Shown: positions 14,934-24,360, numbered from the stretch's first letter. The stretch is 37,911 bases of DNA from Bacteroidales bacterium (GCA_017618715.1 JAFZTS010000009.1:1-37911); one strand, 5' to 3'. Numbers and translations are program-made. The notes: a model not told the origin generated them from the sequence alone.

Positions 14934-16631
14934 TTACCAGAAATAGATATAGAATGCAACGGTAATGCTAAGGATAATTACGGTATGGATGACATCCCAA
15001 TAATTCCAAGATGCACGTGTAGCAGCTTTCTGTTCCTCGGTAGCGGTACCAAATACCAGACCCTGGATCTTAACCGGATCGGGAGCCTTGGTGAAGAGGC
15101 TGACGATAATTACAACCAGACAGCAGAATACCAACATGCAACCGCAGAAGAACAGCCAGTTGAAGTCGTAGAATACAGTTTTGAACCAACTGTCGGCAGC
15201 ATCAACAGCATTGCTGTAGTAAACCTTGGCGCCCAAACGAGTCAGACCAATAATCAGGCCTGAAAGCAAACCCCACATACCGCCCTTGGCCGAAGCACGC
15301 TTCCAGCAGATACCCAAGAGGAATGCCGAAGCAATACCAGGAGCAAGTACTGACTGAACGTCCTGCAGATAGGTGTAGAGAACGTCGCCCACCGAGCGCA
15401 TCACAGGAATCCAAAGGATACCAAGTACAACGATTACCACGGTGGCAATCTGTCCAATTTGAACCAGACGTTTCTCACTGGTCTTTGGCCACATGCGCTT
15501 GTGGAAGTCGATGGTGTAGAGCATAGCCGAGCTATTGAACAACGATGCCAGCGATGACATCAGGGCTGCCAAGATACCGCAGACCACAATACCCTTCACA
15601 CCAGCAGGCAGCAACTTGGCAACCAGCGTTGGGAAGGCAGCATCGGCATTGTAATTGCCATTGGCAAGGAAAGGAAGATAACCTTCACCACCGGCGGCAA
15701 GGCTCTTCTGATGCATGGCAAATGCAATCATGCCAGGAATCAGGAACAGGAAGACAGGCAGCAACTTCAGGTAAGCGCCGAAGATCGTACCACGACGAGC
15801 TTCTTTCTCGTTCTTGCCCGACAATACACGCTGAACGATGAACTGGTCGGTACACCAATACCAGAAACCGATGACAGCCGAACCAATCAAAGCACCAAGC
15901 CATGGATACTGTGGGTCGCTGTTGTCGCGCATCAGGTGAATCATCGTACCCTGTGCACCTTCATAGTTAGGTGTGACATTACAGAGACTCATCATCTGAT
16001 CCCAACCACCGAGTTCTTTCAAACCAAGCACAAGGATAATCAGGGAGCCCAACAACAGAATAGGAGTCTGAAGCACCGAAGTGTAAAGCACAGACTTCAT
16101 ACCGCCGAAAATCGTGTAGATGGCAGTAATGACAACGAGTCCGATAGCTGCAATCCAGAAGAAATCGATGCCCCATAAATCCTTGATGCCAAATACCTGC
16201 TGGAACACGAGACCACCGGCATAAACCGTAACGGCCACTTTCGTCATCACGTAACTGATAAGGGAGATGGCGGTCAAGATAGAACGGCTGGTGCTGTTGA
16301 ATCGGCGTTCCAGGAACTCGGGCATGGTATAAACCATCGAACGGGTATAGAAAGGAACGAATACCCAGCCCAAGATAAGAATCATCCATCCTTGAATCTC
16401 CCAATGGGCCATAGCCATACCGGAAGATGCACCTGAACCAGCCAGGCCAATCAAGTGTTCACTACCAATGTTAGAAGCAAAAATCGAAGCACCGATAGCA
16501 ATCCAGGTTGCATCCTTGCCACCCAAGAAGTAATCGGCAGAGTTGTTGTTCTTTTGCATGGTCACCCATACTACGATACCTATCAAAAGGGCGCAGAAAA
16601 TGGCAATGACCAACCAATCAAGAAATGCCAT
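14934..16631 (-). CDS. sodium/sugar symporter (SSS/SGLT family), probably for L-arabinose
   Basis: Inner-membrane Na+-coupled sugar importer of 565 residues with about 14 hydrophobic segments. SGLT-type features include NSADYFLGGKDATWIAIGASIFASNIGSEHLIGLAGSGA, the signature YTMPEFLERRFN, and GFWYWCTDQFIVQRVLSGKN. The C terminus ends with a hydrophobic segment (VIHTVIILSITVAFYIYFW). Its place between the permease and araD argues for arabinose, as in other Bacteroides ara clusters. It lies 40 bp downstream of the FucP-like gene. Substrate range is inferred from context. Confidence 0.92.
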   Translation of the reverse strand: MAFLDWLVIAIFCALLIGIVVWVTMQKNNNSADYFLGGKDATWIAIGASIFASNIGSEHLIGLAGSGASSGMAMAHWEIQGWMILILGWVFVPFYTRSMVYTMPEFLERRFNSTSRSILTAISLISYVMTKVAVTVYAGGLVFQQVFGIKDLWGIDFFWIAAIGLVVITAIYTIFGGMKSVLYTSVLQTPILLLGSLIILVLGLKELGGWDQMMSLCNVTPNYEGAQGTMIHLMRDNSDPQYPWLGALIGSAVIGFWYWCTDQFIVQRVLSGKNEKEARRGTIFGAYLKLLPVFLFLIPGMIAFAMHQKSLAAGGEGYLPFLANGNYNADAAFPTLVAKLLPAGVKGIVVCGILAALMSSLASLFNSSAMLYTIDFHKRMWPKTSEKRLVQIGQIATVVIVVLGILWIPVMRSVGDVLYTYLQDVQSVLAPGIASAFLLGICWKRASAKGGMWGLLSGLIIGLTRLGAKVYYSNAVDAADSWFKTVFYDFNWLFFCGCMLVFCCLVVIIVSLFTKAPDPVKIQGLVFGTATEEQKAATRASWNYWDVIHTVIILSITVAFYIYFW

Positions 16632-16671
16632 AAAAGAATTTAATTAGAATTATTATTGATAATTAGAAAAG

Positions 16672-17946
16672 TTAATCGACCTTGATGTCCTTATTGACGT
16701 TCTTGCTGCCCCAAAGGCTATAGAACAGGATGTAGGCAATCATCGCAATGATGAGCCAGTAGGATCCGAGATATCCGGTAGCTGGACGAACGACGTTGTC
16801 CTGGATGAATGGCATGATGCCACCACCTACTACCATGGCCATGAAGAGGCCCGAAGCCTTGGCTGTGTATTTGCCCAGTCCTTCAGTCGAAAGGTTGAAG
16901 ATACCGCCCCACATGATAGAGGTGCAGAGACCGCAGAGGAAGATGAAGAGACAAGAGAGAGGCACTTCGCCACCGAAGAGTGAGATATTGATATTGCCTG
17001 TGAAGATGGCACAGAGCAAGAGAAGAATAGCTACCGACGAAACGGTAATCATCTGGGTGCGGGTGGAAACCTTGCCGGAAATGATAGTGGAAAGGAAACG
17101 TCCGCAGAGCATAAGGAACCAGTAGGCTGCAGCCAGTGAACCGGCAACCTTGGCAGCGCCCTCGAAAGGAAGACGGCTGATCCACATGTTCATCTCGTTA
17201 GGAATACCGATCTCGATACCTACATAGAAGAAAATAGCGATGATGCCGAGCAGGCAGTGACGGAATGCGAGAGGCGAACGCTCGTAGGTAACGTTCGAAA
17301 GGTCGCCCTGTGGCTCCTCAATCTTGACGAAGGAGATGATAATGAACGAGAGTGCAAAGATAACCATGCCGGCGATTACGAGAGGTGCAACTTCTGCCAT
17401 CGTGGTCTCCTTGGTGAGAGTGCCGATGAGCACACCGACGAGCATAGGAGTAAGGGTGCCGGTGAGGGAGTTGATGGTGCCACCTGCCTGGATGAGCTGG
17501 TTACCGGTGTTGCCACCACCGCCGAGAAGGTTAAGCATGGGGTTCACCACGGTGTTGAGCATGCAGACGCAGAAGCCGCAGACCAGAGCGCCGAGGAGAT
17601 AGATGAATAGGTTGAGCGAGCAAACCTGTCCGCCGATTTCGCAGACGGCCACGTCAGCGCCGACCTTGCTGGAGAGGTACTGGATGCCAAGACCGATAAA
17701 GCCCACTGCAAGTGCGATAAGGGCTGTCTTCTTGTAGCCGAATTTGATGAGCATGTTACCTGCAGGGATACCCATGAAGAGGTATGCCAGGAAGTTCATC
17801 AAGTTACCGGCCATGCCGGCCCATTCGTATGTGTAGCCCCAGATATTGCCAAATGGAGCGGCCATGTTGGTAACGAAGCTGATCATGCCGAAGATGAAGA
17901 ACATCGTGATGATCGCTACCCAGTTGCGTTCTTGTTTTTGTGCCAT
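16672..17946 (-). CDS. MFS sugar permease, FucP/FHS-like
   Basis: A 424-residue proton-coupled major facilitator with 12 expected hydrophobic segments. Features resembling the fucose/glucose FHS subgroup include MAAPFGNIWGYTYEWAGMAGNLMNFLAYLFMGIPAG, the loop AGNMLIKFGYKKTALIALAVG, and YVGIEIGIPNEMNMWISRL in the second half. It sits 51 bp after galM in the arabinose operon, giving the pathway a second inner-membrane importer of a different energy type. The sugar could be arabinose, galactose or fucose; the operon favours arabinose. Confidence 0.88.
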   Translation of the reverse strand: MAQKQERNWVAIITMFFIFGMISFVTNMAAPFGNIWGYTYEWAGMAGNLMNFLAYLFMGIPAGNMLIKFGYKKTALIALAVGFIGLGIQYLSSKVGADVAVCEIGGQVCSLNLFIYLLGALVCGFCVCMLNTVVNPMLNLLGGGGNTGNQLIQAGGTINSLTGTLTPMLVGVLIGTLTKETTMAEVAPLVIAGMVIFALSFIIISFVKIEEPQGDLSNVTYERSPLAFRHCLLGIIAIFFYVGIEIGIPNEMNMWISRLPFEGAAKVAGSLAAAYWFLMLCGRFLSTIISGKVSTRTQMITVSSVAILLLLCAIFTGNINISLFGGEVPLSCLFIFLCGLCTSIMWGGIFNLSTEGLGKYTAKASGLFMAMVVGGGIMPFIQDNVVRPATGYLGSYWLIIAMIAYILFYSLWGSKNVNKDIKVD

Positions 17947-17997
17947 TGTGTTTTTGTATTATTGGTTTAGTAAATTGTTGAATAGGCGTTGTTCGTA

Positions 17998-19338
17998 TTA
18001 TTTTGCTGGGGGAGGAACGGGAGCACCCTCAGGACGTGGGCCGTTAGGACGCGGGCCACCAGGACGAGGACCGCCGGGACGTGGGCCACCGGGACGCATG
18101 CCATGCTTGCGTGGACCATTGAGCATCTCGTCGGTAGTGTGGAATTCGAAGACGGTGATTGAGTTGTATTCCTCACCAGGACGAAGCACACAGTCTGTCC
18201 AATTCTTTACATTGCCCTTGTTGGGTGAATCGGGATAGCGCTGAGTTTCAAGGCAGATGCCGGTGCGCTGCTGGTACTTGATGCCTTTCTTGCCGGTAAC
18301 GAAGCCATTGAGGAAGTTGCCCGAATAAACCTGAACGCCAGGTTCGGAAGTGCGCTCAACGAGAACGATGCCGCTCTTGGGACTCATCATGATGCAGCAA
18401 AGCGGGAGGTCACGCATTTCGGCACGTGGGGTCATCAGCACCCAGTTGTGGTCGTAGCCATTGCCGAACTTGATCTGCTCATCGTCAGCGTTGATGTTCT
18501 CGCCGATAAGCTTCATTCCGGGTTTGCCGCGTTCTGGCATGAAGAAGAATGGATCGCCTGGCTTAAGTTCGCGGAATTCTCCGGTTGGGATGAGATTATT
18601 ATCAATCGGAGTCATCTTGTCGGCGAAAATGAGGAGCGAATCCTCGAGAATGGTGTTGTTGGGGTCACCGCTAAGGTTGAAGTATGAGTGATTGGTCATA
18701 TTGATGACCGTTGGCTTATCGGTAACAGCATTGTAAAGAATTACAAGGTTGTTTTCATCGTTTAGGATATAGGTTACCTTGGCTGTCACTTGGCCGGGGA
18801 AGCCATTGTCGCCGTCAGGGCTGACAATCTGGAGGGTAATGCTGGAGCTATCGGCCTCCAAAACGTCATAAACTTGATACTGCCAGCCGGTAGGACCACC
18901 GTGCAGCGTATTGCCATGATCGTTCTTGACGAGGTCATACTTTACGCCATCGAGAGTAAACTTGCCCTTGTTGATACGGTTGGCAAAACGTCCGATGGCA
19001 GCGCCGAAGTCGGATGCTGTCTTGCCGTCGAGGTTGGCATAAGACTTCACATTGTCGAAGCCAAGCACTACGTCTTGCAGATTGCCGTCTTTATCAGGGG
19101 CCATGATGCTGACGATGCGGGCACCAAGATTGGTGATGCATACCTCCATGCCATTCTCATTGGTGAGGGTGTAGAGAGCAATAGGCTTGCCGTTGATGGT
19201 ATCGACGAACTGTTCTGGATCAAGACCAGAAACTGTTAGATTGACCTCTTTTGCCTGCTGGGGAGCAGAACATGCGGCCAAAAGGAAAGGGGCGGTCACA
19301 GCAATGATTTTGCCGACCTTCATGAATTTAGATTTCAT
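17998..19338 (-). CDS. galM: aldose 1-epimerase (mutarotase) lipoprotein with Pro-Gly-Arg repeat tail
   Basis: Interconverts alpha and beta anomers of aldoses, here outside the cytoplasm. MKSKFMKVGKIIAVTAPFLLAACS predicts a lipoprotein cleaved before the Cys of LAAC. The GalM fold is clear: ARIVSIMAPDKDGN, GRFANRINKGKFTLDG, NDHGNTLHGGPTGW, the catalytic His region MTNHSYFNLSGD, and the catalytic Glu in GICLETQRYPDSPN. After the domain ends, about 40 residues repeat GPRPGG and close with PVPPPAK, an extension absent from ordinary mutarotases. It is the first gene of the arabinose operon. Confidence 0.92.
   Translation of the reverse strand: MKSKFMKVGKIIAVTAPFLLAACSAPQQAKEVNLTVSGLDPEQFVDTINGKPIALYTLTNENGMEVCITNLGARIVSIMAPDKDGNLQDVVLGFDNVKSYANLDGKTASDFGAAIGRFANRINKGKFTLDGVKYDLVKNDHGNTLHGGPTGWQYQVYDVLEADSSSITLQIVSPDGDNGFPGQVTAKVTYILNDENNLVILYNAVTDKPTVINMTNHSYFNLSGDPNNTILEDSLLIFADKMTPIDNNLIPTGEFRELKPGDPFFFMPERGKPGMKLIGENINADDEQIKFGNGYDHNWVLMTPRAEMRDLPLCCIMMSPKSGIVLVERTSEPGVQVYSGNFLNGFVTGKKGIKYQQRTGICLETQRYPDSPNKGNVKNWTDCVLRPGEEYNSITVFEFHTTDEMLNGPRKHGMRPGGPRPGGPRPGGPRPNGPRPEGAPVPPPAK
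18032..18102. repeat. 15-bp in-frame tandem repeat in galM tail
   Basis: Units begin at 18032, 18047, 18062, 18077 and 18092 (last partial), each starting GGACG and followed by GGGCC-type sequence. They encode the Gly-Pro-Arg-Pro-Gly repeats on the minus strand. Such repeats can change copy number by slippage without shifting frame. Confidence 0.85.
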
Positions 19339-19396
19339 CCTTGTTAGGTTTTAATGTATTAGAAAAATTAGAGTATTTTGCAGTGCTTGGGCGTAA

Positions 19397-19412
19397 TCGC
19401 ACATATGCGCGA
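19397..19412. promoter_or_regulatory. palindrome overlapping the ara transcription start (candidate AraR operator)
   Basis: TCGCACATATGCGCGA is a palindrome matching at 14 of 16 positions. It lies just downstream of the -7 box, where a repressor would block initiation. Assignment to AraR is inferred from position only. Confidence 0.4.
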
Positions 19413-19424
19413 CGAATACCGGTG

Positions 19425-19458
19425 CAAATATACAAAAATGTTGGGTAAGTTGGCCAAA
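19425..19458 (-). promoter_or_regulatory. promoter of the galM-ara operon
   Basis: On the minus strand TTTGG (19454-19458) precedes TATATTTG (19425-19432) with a 21-bp spacer. Transcription would start near 19417, leaving an 80-nt leader to galM. Confidence 0.65.
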
Positions 19459-19534
19459 AAATCATTTAAAAATAGCAATAATTCCCTAGTAGTAGGTATT
19501 TTTTCAGCGAAAATGTACTTTTTCCATTACAAAA

Positions 19535-19566
19535 TTTGTTTCGAAAATGAAAAAAGGTTACCTTTG
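19535..19566 (+). promoter_or_regulatory. promoter of PHP phosphatase gene
   Basis: TTTG at 19535-19538 and TACCTTTG at 19559-19566 have a 20-bp spacer. The start near 19573 excludes the ATG at 19547. Confidence 0.65.
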
Positions 19567-19588
19567 CAGCCCATATTATGATAATAGC

Positions 19589-20356
19589 ATGTTTTTGAAT
19601 TTCTTGTTTCATCGCAAAAGGGAAATGCTGCCACTGCCATACAAGCGTGAGCTGCATTGCCACATCATTCCAGGCGTTGACGATGGTTCACCTGAAATGA
19701 AATTTTCGTTGGAATATATGGAAGCCCTGCATGAATTCGGTGTCGAACGAATTATCTTCACGCCGCATCATACAGAGCCAAGCTATATGAATACCCCTTC
19801 AAAGATCATGCCATTGTTTCATGAATTGAGGGGACTTTCTGCCGAGATGCAGATTCCTATCGAATGTGAGGATTTCAGCTTTGAGTATCGTCTCGACGAG
19901 AGTTTCATCAATATGATGAACTCTGGCAAATGGGGGGAGGAGTCGTGCAAACTTCGCCCGCTCAAGGATCGCTATATACTCATTGAGAATAGTTTTCAGC
20001 AACCGTTGCTCAACCTCGATGATGTAATCTACAAGCTGCAGGACAAGGGATGGTTCCTTATCATGGCCCATCCCGAGCGCTATCATTACTATTCGAGCCG
20101 TGGATTGAAGTCGTACGAGCATCTGTTGGACCTCGGTGTGGAGCTCCAGTGTAATCTGCTCAGTTTTTCGGGTTACTATGGCGAGTCAACCCAGAAGATG
20201 GCCTACCGTCTTTTGGACGAGGGAATGATCAGCTTCCTTGGTTCGGACTTGCACAACCTCCATCACGTGCAGCTCATTCGCAAGTACCTGCAGTCGAAGG
20301 ATTATGCTGAAATTCGTCAAGACCTGGTTTCGATGATCCAGAATGACAAGATTTGA
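19589..20356 (+). CDS. PHP-fold tyrosine-protein phosphatase, CpsB/YwqE type
   Basis: A 255-residue metal-dependent phosphatase of the polymerase-and-histidinol-phosphatase fold. In related systems it dephosphorylates tyrosine kinases of capsule or exopolysaccharide export. The motif HCHIIPGVDDGSPEM near the N terminus holds the HxH and GVDDG metal ligands. FTPHHTEPSYMN, MAHPERYHYY and LGSDLHNLHH supply the other ligands. No capsule gene or BY-kinase is nearby, so its target is elsewhere. ATG 19589 lies about 15 nt after the predicted transcription start; ATG 19625 is an alternative. It is monocistronic with its own terminator. Confidence 0.87.
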   Translation: MFLNFLFHRKREMLPLPYKRELHCHIIPGVDDGSPEMKFSLEYMEALHEFGVERIIFTPHHTEPSYMNTPSKIMPLFHELRGLSAEMQIPIECEDFSFEYRLDESFINMMNSGKWGEESCKLRPLKDRYILIENSFQQPLLNLDDVIYKLQDKGWFLIMAHPERYHYYSSRGLKSYEHLLDLGVELQCNLLSFSGYYGESTQKMAYRLLDEGMISFLGSDLHNLHHVQLIRKYLQSKDYAEIRQDLVSMIQNDKI

Positions 20357-20396
20357 TGTCACAGCCAAACTCTTTGGATTCGTATCACAGAAAAAT

Positions 20397-20438
20397 AAAC
20401 GAAAGCCCCGAAGGAATCGACCTTCGGGGCTTTCGTTT
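20397..20438. terminator. bidirectional terminator between phosphatase and GH97 genes
   Basis: AAACGAAAGCCCCGAAGG (20397-20414) and its exact complement at 20421-20438 form an 18-bp stem with a 6-nt loop, serving both convergent genes. Confidence 0.92.
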
Positions 20439-20457
20439 GCTATGGCTGCTTGTGATG

Positions 20458-22491
20458 TCATTTCGCCATGATGACAAGTCCGTCATTGCTGGGCAGGGTA
20501 AGTTGTGCGATGCCCTTTTTGAGTTTCAACGGTTTCACTGAGGGGTTGTCACCACCGCTGTAAAGGGTCAGGTTGGATGCATTGAGCCAACGGAGATCAA
20601 GGTTGAGTTTGAGCATCTGGGTGTCGGCATTGATGGCGGCGAGATACCATGTGTCACCATGACGGCGCGCCATGACAAGAAACTTGCCGGGATAGCCGTC
20701 AATGAAGCGCACTTCGTCCCAAGTGGTTGGCACCTCACGCATGAAGTCCATGCTTATCTTGGGGGCATCCTCCAGGTTGTTTGGAGCAAGGGCGAAGTTT
20801 TGAATAGGGTTCTGATAAAGAATTGCGGTGGCAAGGCTGAACGTCGAAGTGGTGAGTCGAGTGTTGACATGGCGATTCTCGCGGGGCTTGTTGTCACGAT
20901 TCATGTACTTGTTCTGGAACGATCCACCGAACTCCATACAGCCCACGGCATTGCGTAGCACGGGGTGGAGGGTGGCATGAGCGGCTTCGAGGTCACAGTG
21001 CATTTGACCGAAGATGAGATTTTCAGATGCCAGAACGGCTTCCGACCCCACATAGTTGGGGAACATGCGCTCCCATCCGCGAGGCAGGGTGCAGCCGTGG
21101 AAGATGACCATCAACCCATTGTCGTCGGCATCGCTCAAGATCTCCTCATAAAGGCGCATGGTTTCCTGCTTGTCTCCTCCGAAGAAATCGACCTTGATGC
21201 CTTTGACGCCTACGCTGTGGAGCCACTTCATTTCTCTCTTGCGAACAATACTGTTGTCCATGCGGCTGATCGGCCCTTGGACAATGTCATTCCAATAGCC
21301 ACTGGAACTGTACCAAATGAAGACATCGACATTCTTTGAATTGGCATATTTGATGAGTTTCTCGATGCTCTTGTCGGGATTCTTGGCCGTTCCATCGGTT
21401 TCCTTGCCGATGTTGGTATCCCACCAGTTATCGACGAGAACATATTCATATCCCATGGCTTGGGCCAGATCAACGTATTTGCAGAGGTCATCAAAGTTGA
21501 TTGAATCATCCTGCCAAAGGATCCAGCTCCATGTGCCGCGGCCATACTTATAGATGTGGTCGGTCTGATAAATGGGTTTGACGTTGTCCCAGGGTGCTGT
21601 AGTTTCGGCGATGGGTTTGAGGGTACGACCCAAGGTGATGGTACGCCAAGGTGTAACACCGGGGAGGGCAATAGCTGCGTCTGCCGTGCCGATGCCATTG
21701 TTTTCTTCGGGCATCGGGTACGCTATCTTATATGTATTAGGAGAAGGTTGGCTGCTGCCTTTGTCCAAGGGATTCGATTGGGCATCGCTGAGGTGTGAAG
21801 CACAGTAATGGCTGTCAACTCCTGTTTCGCTGACCATCACCCACAGTTCATCAGCACGGTTCTCGAAGATGCCGCTTTCGTGGAAGAGGCAGGGGAATGT
21901 GTATCCGTGTCCGAATTGTGAAACTTGAGACATCGGCGCATCCCAGCAGTAGAGTTCCTCATAGCTTGGCTTTGTGCGCTTCCAACCAATCATCGCATCG
22001 CTCTGCGGTGTAAGAAAGGTTGTGGTGCCATCGGGGAAACTGAAACTGGTGGCCTCGCTGGTTACGCGTACTGATCCCGTCTCGCCCTGTTTGGGAAGCA
22101 GATAGCGGAAAGCGATATCATTGTTGCTCACACGAAATTCCACTTGCAGCTCCTGTCCTTTAGAGGTTGCCAGGGTGGCAAGCAGCCTATTGGCCACATA
22201 GTGGATATCGCTCTTCTTGGAACGATCCATCTTGTAGTGCTCGTCAATCTTTGAAGTCTCGACATTCTTGATGCTGAGATCTTGGGTGAAGTCCTGTTCG
22301 TTGGTCGTTAGGCCGAGCAAGGAATTGTTGATGGCATTCAACCCATCGTAAGTCACGCAATAGAAGGGTTGTCCGTTGCTGACGTTGAGTTTCACTTCGA
22401 GTTTGCCATCAGGACTGCTGACCGTGGCATTGTCGTTGGCTAAAAGGGGCAGGGTGATGAATGCTGCCAATAGAAGGATTTGTGTCTTCAT
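20458..22491 (-). CDS. glycoside hydrolase family 97, retaining-type
   Basis: A secreted 677-residue enzyme with signal peptide MKTQILLLAAFITLPLLA. The GH97 beta-sandwich covers about residues 20-290, and the (beta/alpha)8 barrel holds YVLVDNWWDTN, GVKGIKVDFFGGDKQETM, FHGCTLPRGWERMFPN and GGSFQNKY. A small C-terminal beta domain ends TLPSNDGLVIMAK. Asp435 in KVDFF fits the nucleophile of retaining GH97 enzymes (alpha-galactosidases, beta-L-arabinopyranosidases), unlike inverting SusB-type alpha-glucosidases. Glu490 or Glu484 is the likely acid/base. Next to arabinofuranosidase and arabinose genes, a terminal galactose or arabinopyranose residue is the probable substrate. Confidence 0.9.
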   Translation of the reverse strand: MKTQILLLAAFITLPLLANDNATVSSPDGKLEVKLNVSNGQPFYCVTYDGLNAINNSLLGLTTNEQDFTQDLSIKNVETSKIDEHYKMDRSKKSDIHYVANRLLATLATSKGQELQVEFRVSNNDIAFRYLLPKQGETGSVRVTSEATSFSFPDGTTTFLTPQSDAMIGWKRTKPSYEELYCWDAPMSQVSQFGHGYTFPCLFHESGIFENRADELWVMVSETGVDSHYCASHLSDAQSNPLDKGSSQPSPNTYKIAYPMPEENNGIGTADAAIALPGVTPWRTITLGRTLKPIAETTAPWDNVKPIYQTDHIYKYGRGTWSWILWQDDSINFDDLCKYVDLAQAMGYEYVLVDNWWDTNIGKETDGTAKNPDKSIEKLIKYANSKNVDVFIWYSSSGYWNDIVQGPISRMDNSIVRKREMKWLHSVGVKGIKVDFFGGDKQETMRLYEEILSDADDNGLMVIFHGCTLPRGWERMFPNYVGSEAVLASENLIFGQMHCDLEAAHATLHPVLRNAVGCMEFGGSFQNKYMNRDNKPRENRHVNTRLTTSTFSLATAILYQNPIQNFALAPNNLEDAPKISMDFMREVPTTWDEVRFIDGYPGKFLVMARRHGDTWYLAAINADTQMLKLNLDLRWLNASNLTLYSGGDNPSVKPLKLKKGIAQLTLPSNDGLVIMAK

Positions 22492-22534
22492 CTTTGTATG
22501 GGTCTATTAGGAGGTTCTATCAAATAATGTGCTG

Positions 22535-22542
22535 CAAATATA
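22535..22542 (-). promoter_or_regulatory. -7 box of GH97 gene
   Basis: TATATTTG on the minus strand, the same -7 sequence as the galM-ara operon. The -33 element is weak. The leader is about 40 nt. Confidence 0.5.
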
Positions 22543-22634
22543 GTGATTTTTCGAAAAGTTGACAAGAATAGTTGCAAAAAAGTTTGATTTGTAACGAATC
22601 ATATATTCATTTGAAGGAAAAATGAAGGAACTTG

Positions 22635-22665
22635 TTTGCAAAATTGAATAAAATAGTTATCTTTG
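22635..22665 (+). promoter_or_regulatory. promoter of GH51 gene
   Basis: TTTG (22635-22638) and TATCTTTG (22658-22665) with a 19-bp spacer, an exact consensus match. The leader is about 47 nt. Confidence 0.75.
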
Positions 22666-22718
22666 CCCCATCGATGAAGACACCAATCCAATACTAACAC
22701 ATTTAATATCTATTTCTC

Positions 22719-24308
22719 ATGAAGAAATTTATCATTTCGCTGGCAGCTGTTCTGTTGCTGCCTCTTTCGGTCTTGGCACAAGACGTTCAGCTCAACGTTC
22801 ATCCCGATCAGGCCAAGAATGTAATTCCCAAGGAGATTTATGGTCAGTTTGCCGAACACCTCGGTCGCTGCATTTATGGCGGTCTTTGGGTAGGTCCGGA
22901 TTCCAACATTCCGAATGTGCAGGGCTATCGCAAGGACGTATTCGAAGCTCTCAAGGCGCTGGAGGTGCCTGTGATGCGTTGGCCAGGCGGTTGTTTTGCC
23001 GACGAATATCATTGGATGGACGGCATTGGTCCGCAGGAGAATCGTCCACGTTTGGTTAACAACAACTGGGGTGGTACTGTGGAAGACAACTCATTCGGCA
23101 CCCACGAGTTCCTCAACCTCTGTGAAATGCTCGGCTGCGAGCCATATATTTCGGGCAACGTGGGCTCAGGCTCTGTCGAAGAGATGGCCAAGTGGGTGGA
23201 GTATATGACCTCGGACACCAATTCGACGATGGCCGAACTTCGTCGCAAGAACGGCCGTGACAAAGCTTGGAAGGTGAAGTACTTCGGTGTCGGCAATGAG
23301 TCGTGGGGATGTGGCGGACAGATGTCGCCTGAGTATTATTCCGACCTTTATCGTCGCTATTCCATCTATGCACGCAACTATGGAGACAATCGTCTCTATC
23401 GTGTCGCCTCGGGTGCCAATTCTACAGACAACAATTGGACCGATGTCTGCATGCGCAAGATTGGTCATTCGATGGACGGTATCTCGGTTCACTTCTATGC
23501 TGTGCGCGACTGGGGCACCGAGAATGATCCCGAAACCGGCATCCCGATGGGCAAGAAAGGCTGGGCGCTCACTTTCACCGACCAGGAGTACTATAACATC
23601 GTGTCGAAGGCTTTGCAGATCGAGGATTGCGTAGTTGATCACATGCGTGTGATGGATCGTTACGATCCGCAGAAGCGCATAGGCCTGCTCGTTGACGAAT
23701 GGGGCACATGGTACAATGTTGAGAAGGGCACCAACCCTGGTTGGCTCTATCAGCAGAGCACCGTGCGCGATGCCATAGTGGCAGCTTCGTCGCTCGACAT
23801 CTTCCACAAATATACAGATCGTATCAAGATGGCCAACATTGCACAGATTGTCAACGTGTTGCAATCCATGATTCTCACCAACGAGAAGAACCCAATGGAT
23901 CCCTGTGTGCTCACTCCAACCTACCATGTATTCAAGATGTATAATGTCCACAAGGAGGCCACCTACGTTCCTTCTGAACTCGTCTGCAACTACATCAGTG
24001 TGAATGCCCGCGAGCAAATCCCGACGGTGAGCCGCACCGTATCTCGCGACAAGAATGGCATACTGCATATCTCTCTCACCAACATGGATCTCAGTAACCA
24101 GCATGTCGTGGCTGTGAACATCGATGGGATGAAGGTGAAGAGTGCCGAGGGTGAAATCATTACTGCCGACGACGTTCATGCCTATAATGACTTCGGCCGA
24201 GCCGATCAGGTGAAGCCCGTTGCATTCAAGGGTGCAAAGGTTGATAAGAAGGGCCAGTTGCTCGTGACTCTTCCTGCCCACAGCGTCGTGACACTTACCA
24301 TCAAGTAA
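22719..24308 (+). CDS. alpha-L-arabinofuranosidase, GH51
   Basis: Removes terminal alpha-L-arabinofuranosyl residues from arabinan, arabinoxylan or arabinogalactan. Signal peptide [20 protein letters not shown] sends it to the periplasm or beyond. The (beta/alpha)8 barrel has [35 protein letters not shown], the acid/base Glu194 in [13 protein letters not shown], and the nucleophile Glu327 in [12 protein letters not shown]-terminal beta-sandwich follows from about residue 430. The length of 529 residues is normal for the family. It is transcribed alone from a strong promoter, divergent from GH97, and ends in a shared terminator. It supplies arabinose to the operon upstream. Confidence 0.95.
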   Translation: MKKFIISLAAVLLLPLSVLAQDVQLNVHPDQAKNVIPKEIYGQFAEHLGRCIYGGLWVGPDSNIPNVQGYRKDVFEALKALEVPVMRWPGGCFADEYHWMDGIGPQENRPRLVNNNWGGTVEDNSFGTHEFLNLCEMLGCEPYISGNVGSGSVEEMAKWVEYMTSDTNSTMAELRRKNGRDKAWKVKYFGVGNESWGCGGQMSPEYYSDLYRRYSIYARNYGDNRLYRVASGANSTDNNWTDVCMRKIGHSMDGISVHFYAVRDWGTENDPETGIPMGKKGWALTFTDQEYYNIVSKALQIEDCVVDHMRVMDRYDPQKRIGLLVDEWGTWYNVEKGTNPGWLYQQSTVRDAIVAASSLDIFHKYTDRIKMANIAQIVNVLQSMILTNEKNPMDPCVLTPTYHVFKMYNVHKEATYVPSELVCNYISVNAREQIPTVSRTVSRDKNGILHISLTNMDLSNQHVVAVNIDGMKVKSAEGEIITADDVHAYNDFGRADQVKPVAFKGAKVDKKGQLLVTLPAHSVVTLTIK

Positions 24309-24330
24309 TCCTACTTTTTCAATAAAAAAA

Positions 24331-24360
24331 GCGGTCGCAAGCCATTTGGCCTGCGACCGT
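24331..24360. terminator. bidirectional terminator between GH51 and CotH genes
   Basis: GCGGTCGCAAGCC (24331-24343) and GGCCTGCGACCGT (24348-24360) form a 13-position stem with a 4-nt loop. It is preceded by an A-run and followed by TTTAATT. Confidence 0.88.

Noticed and set aside
23166..24281. Long minus-strand frame of 371 codons opposite GH51
   Set aside because: It is a shadow of the codon-biased GH51 gene, which has clear catalytic motifs and promoter on the plus strand.
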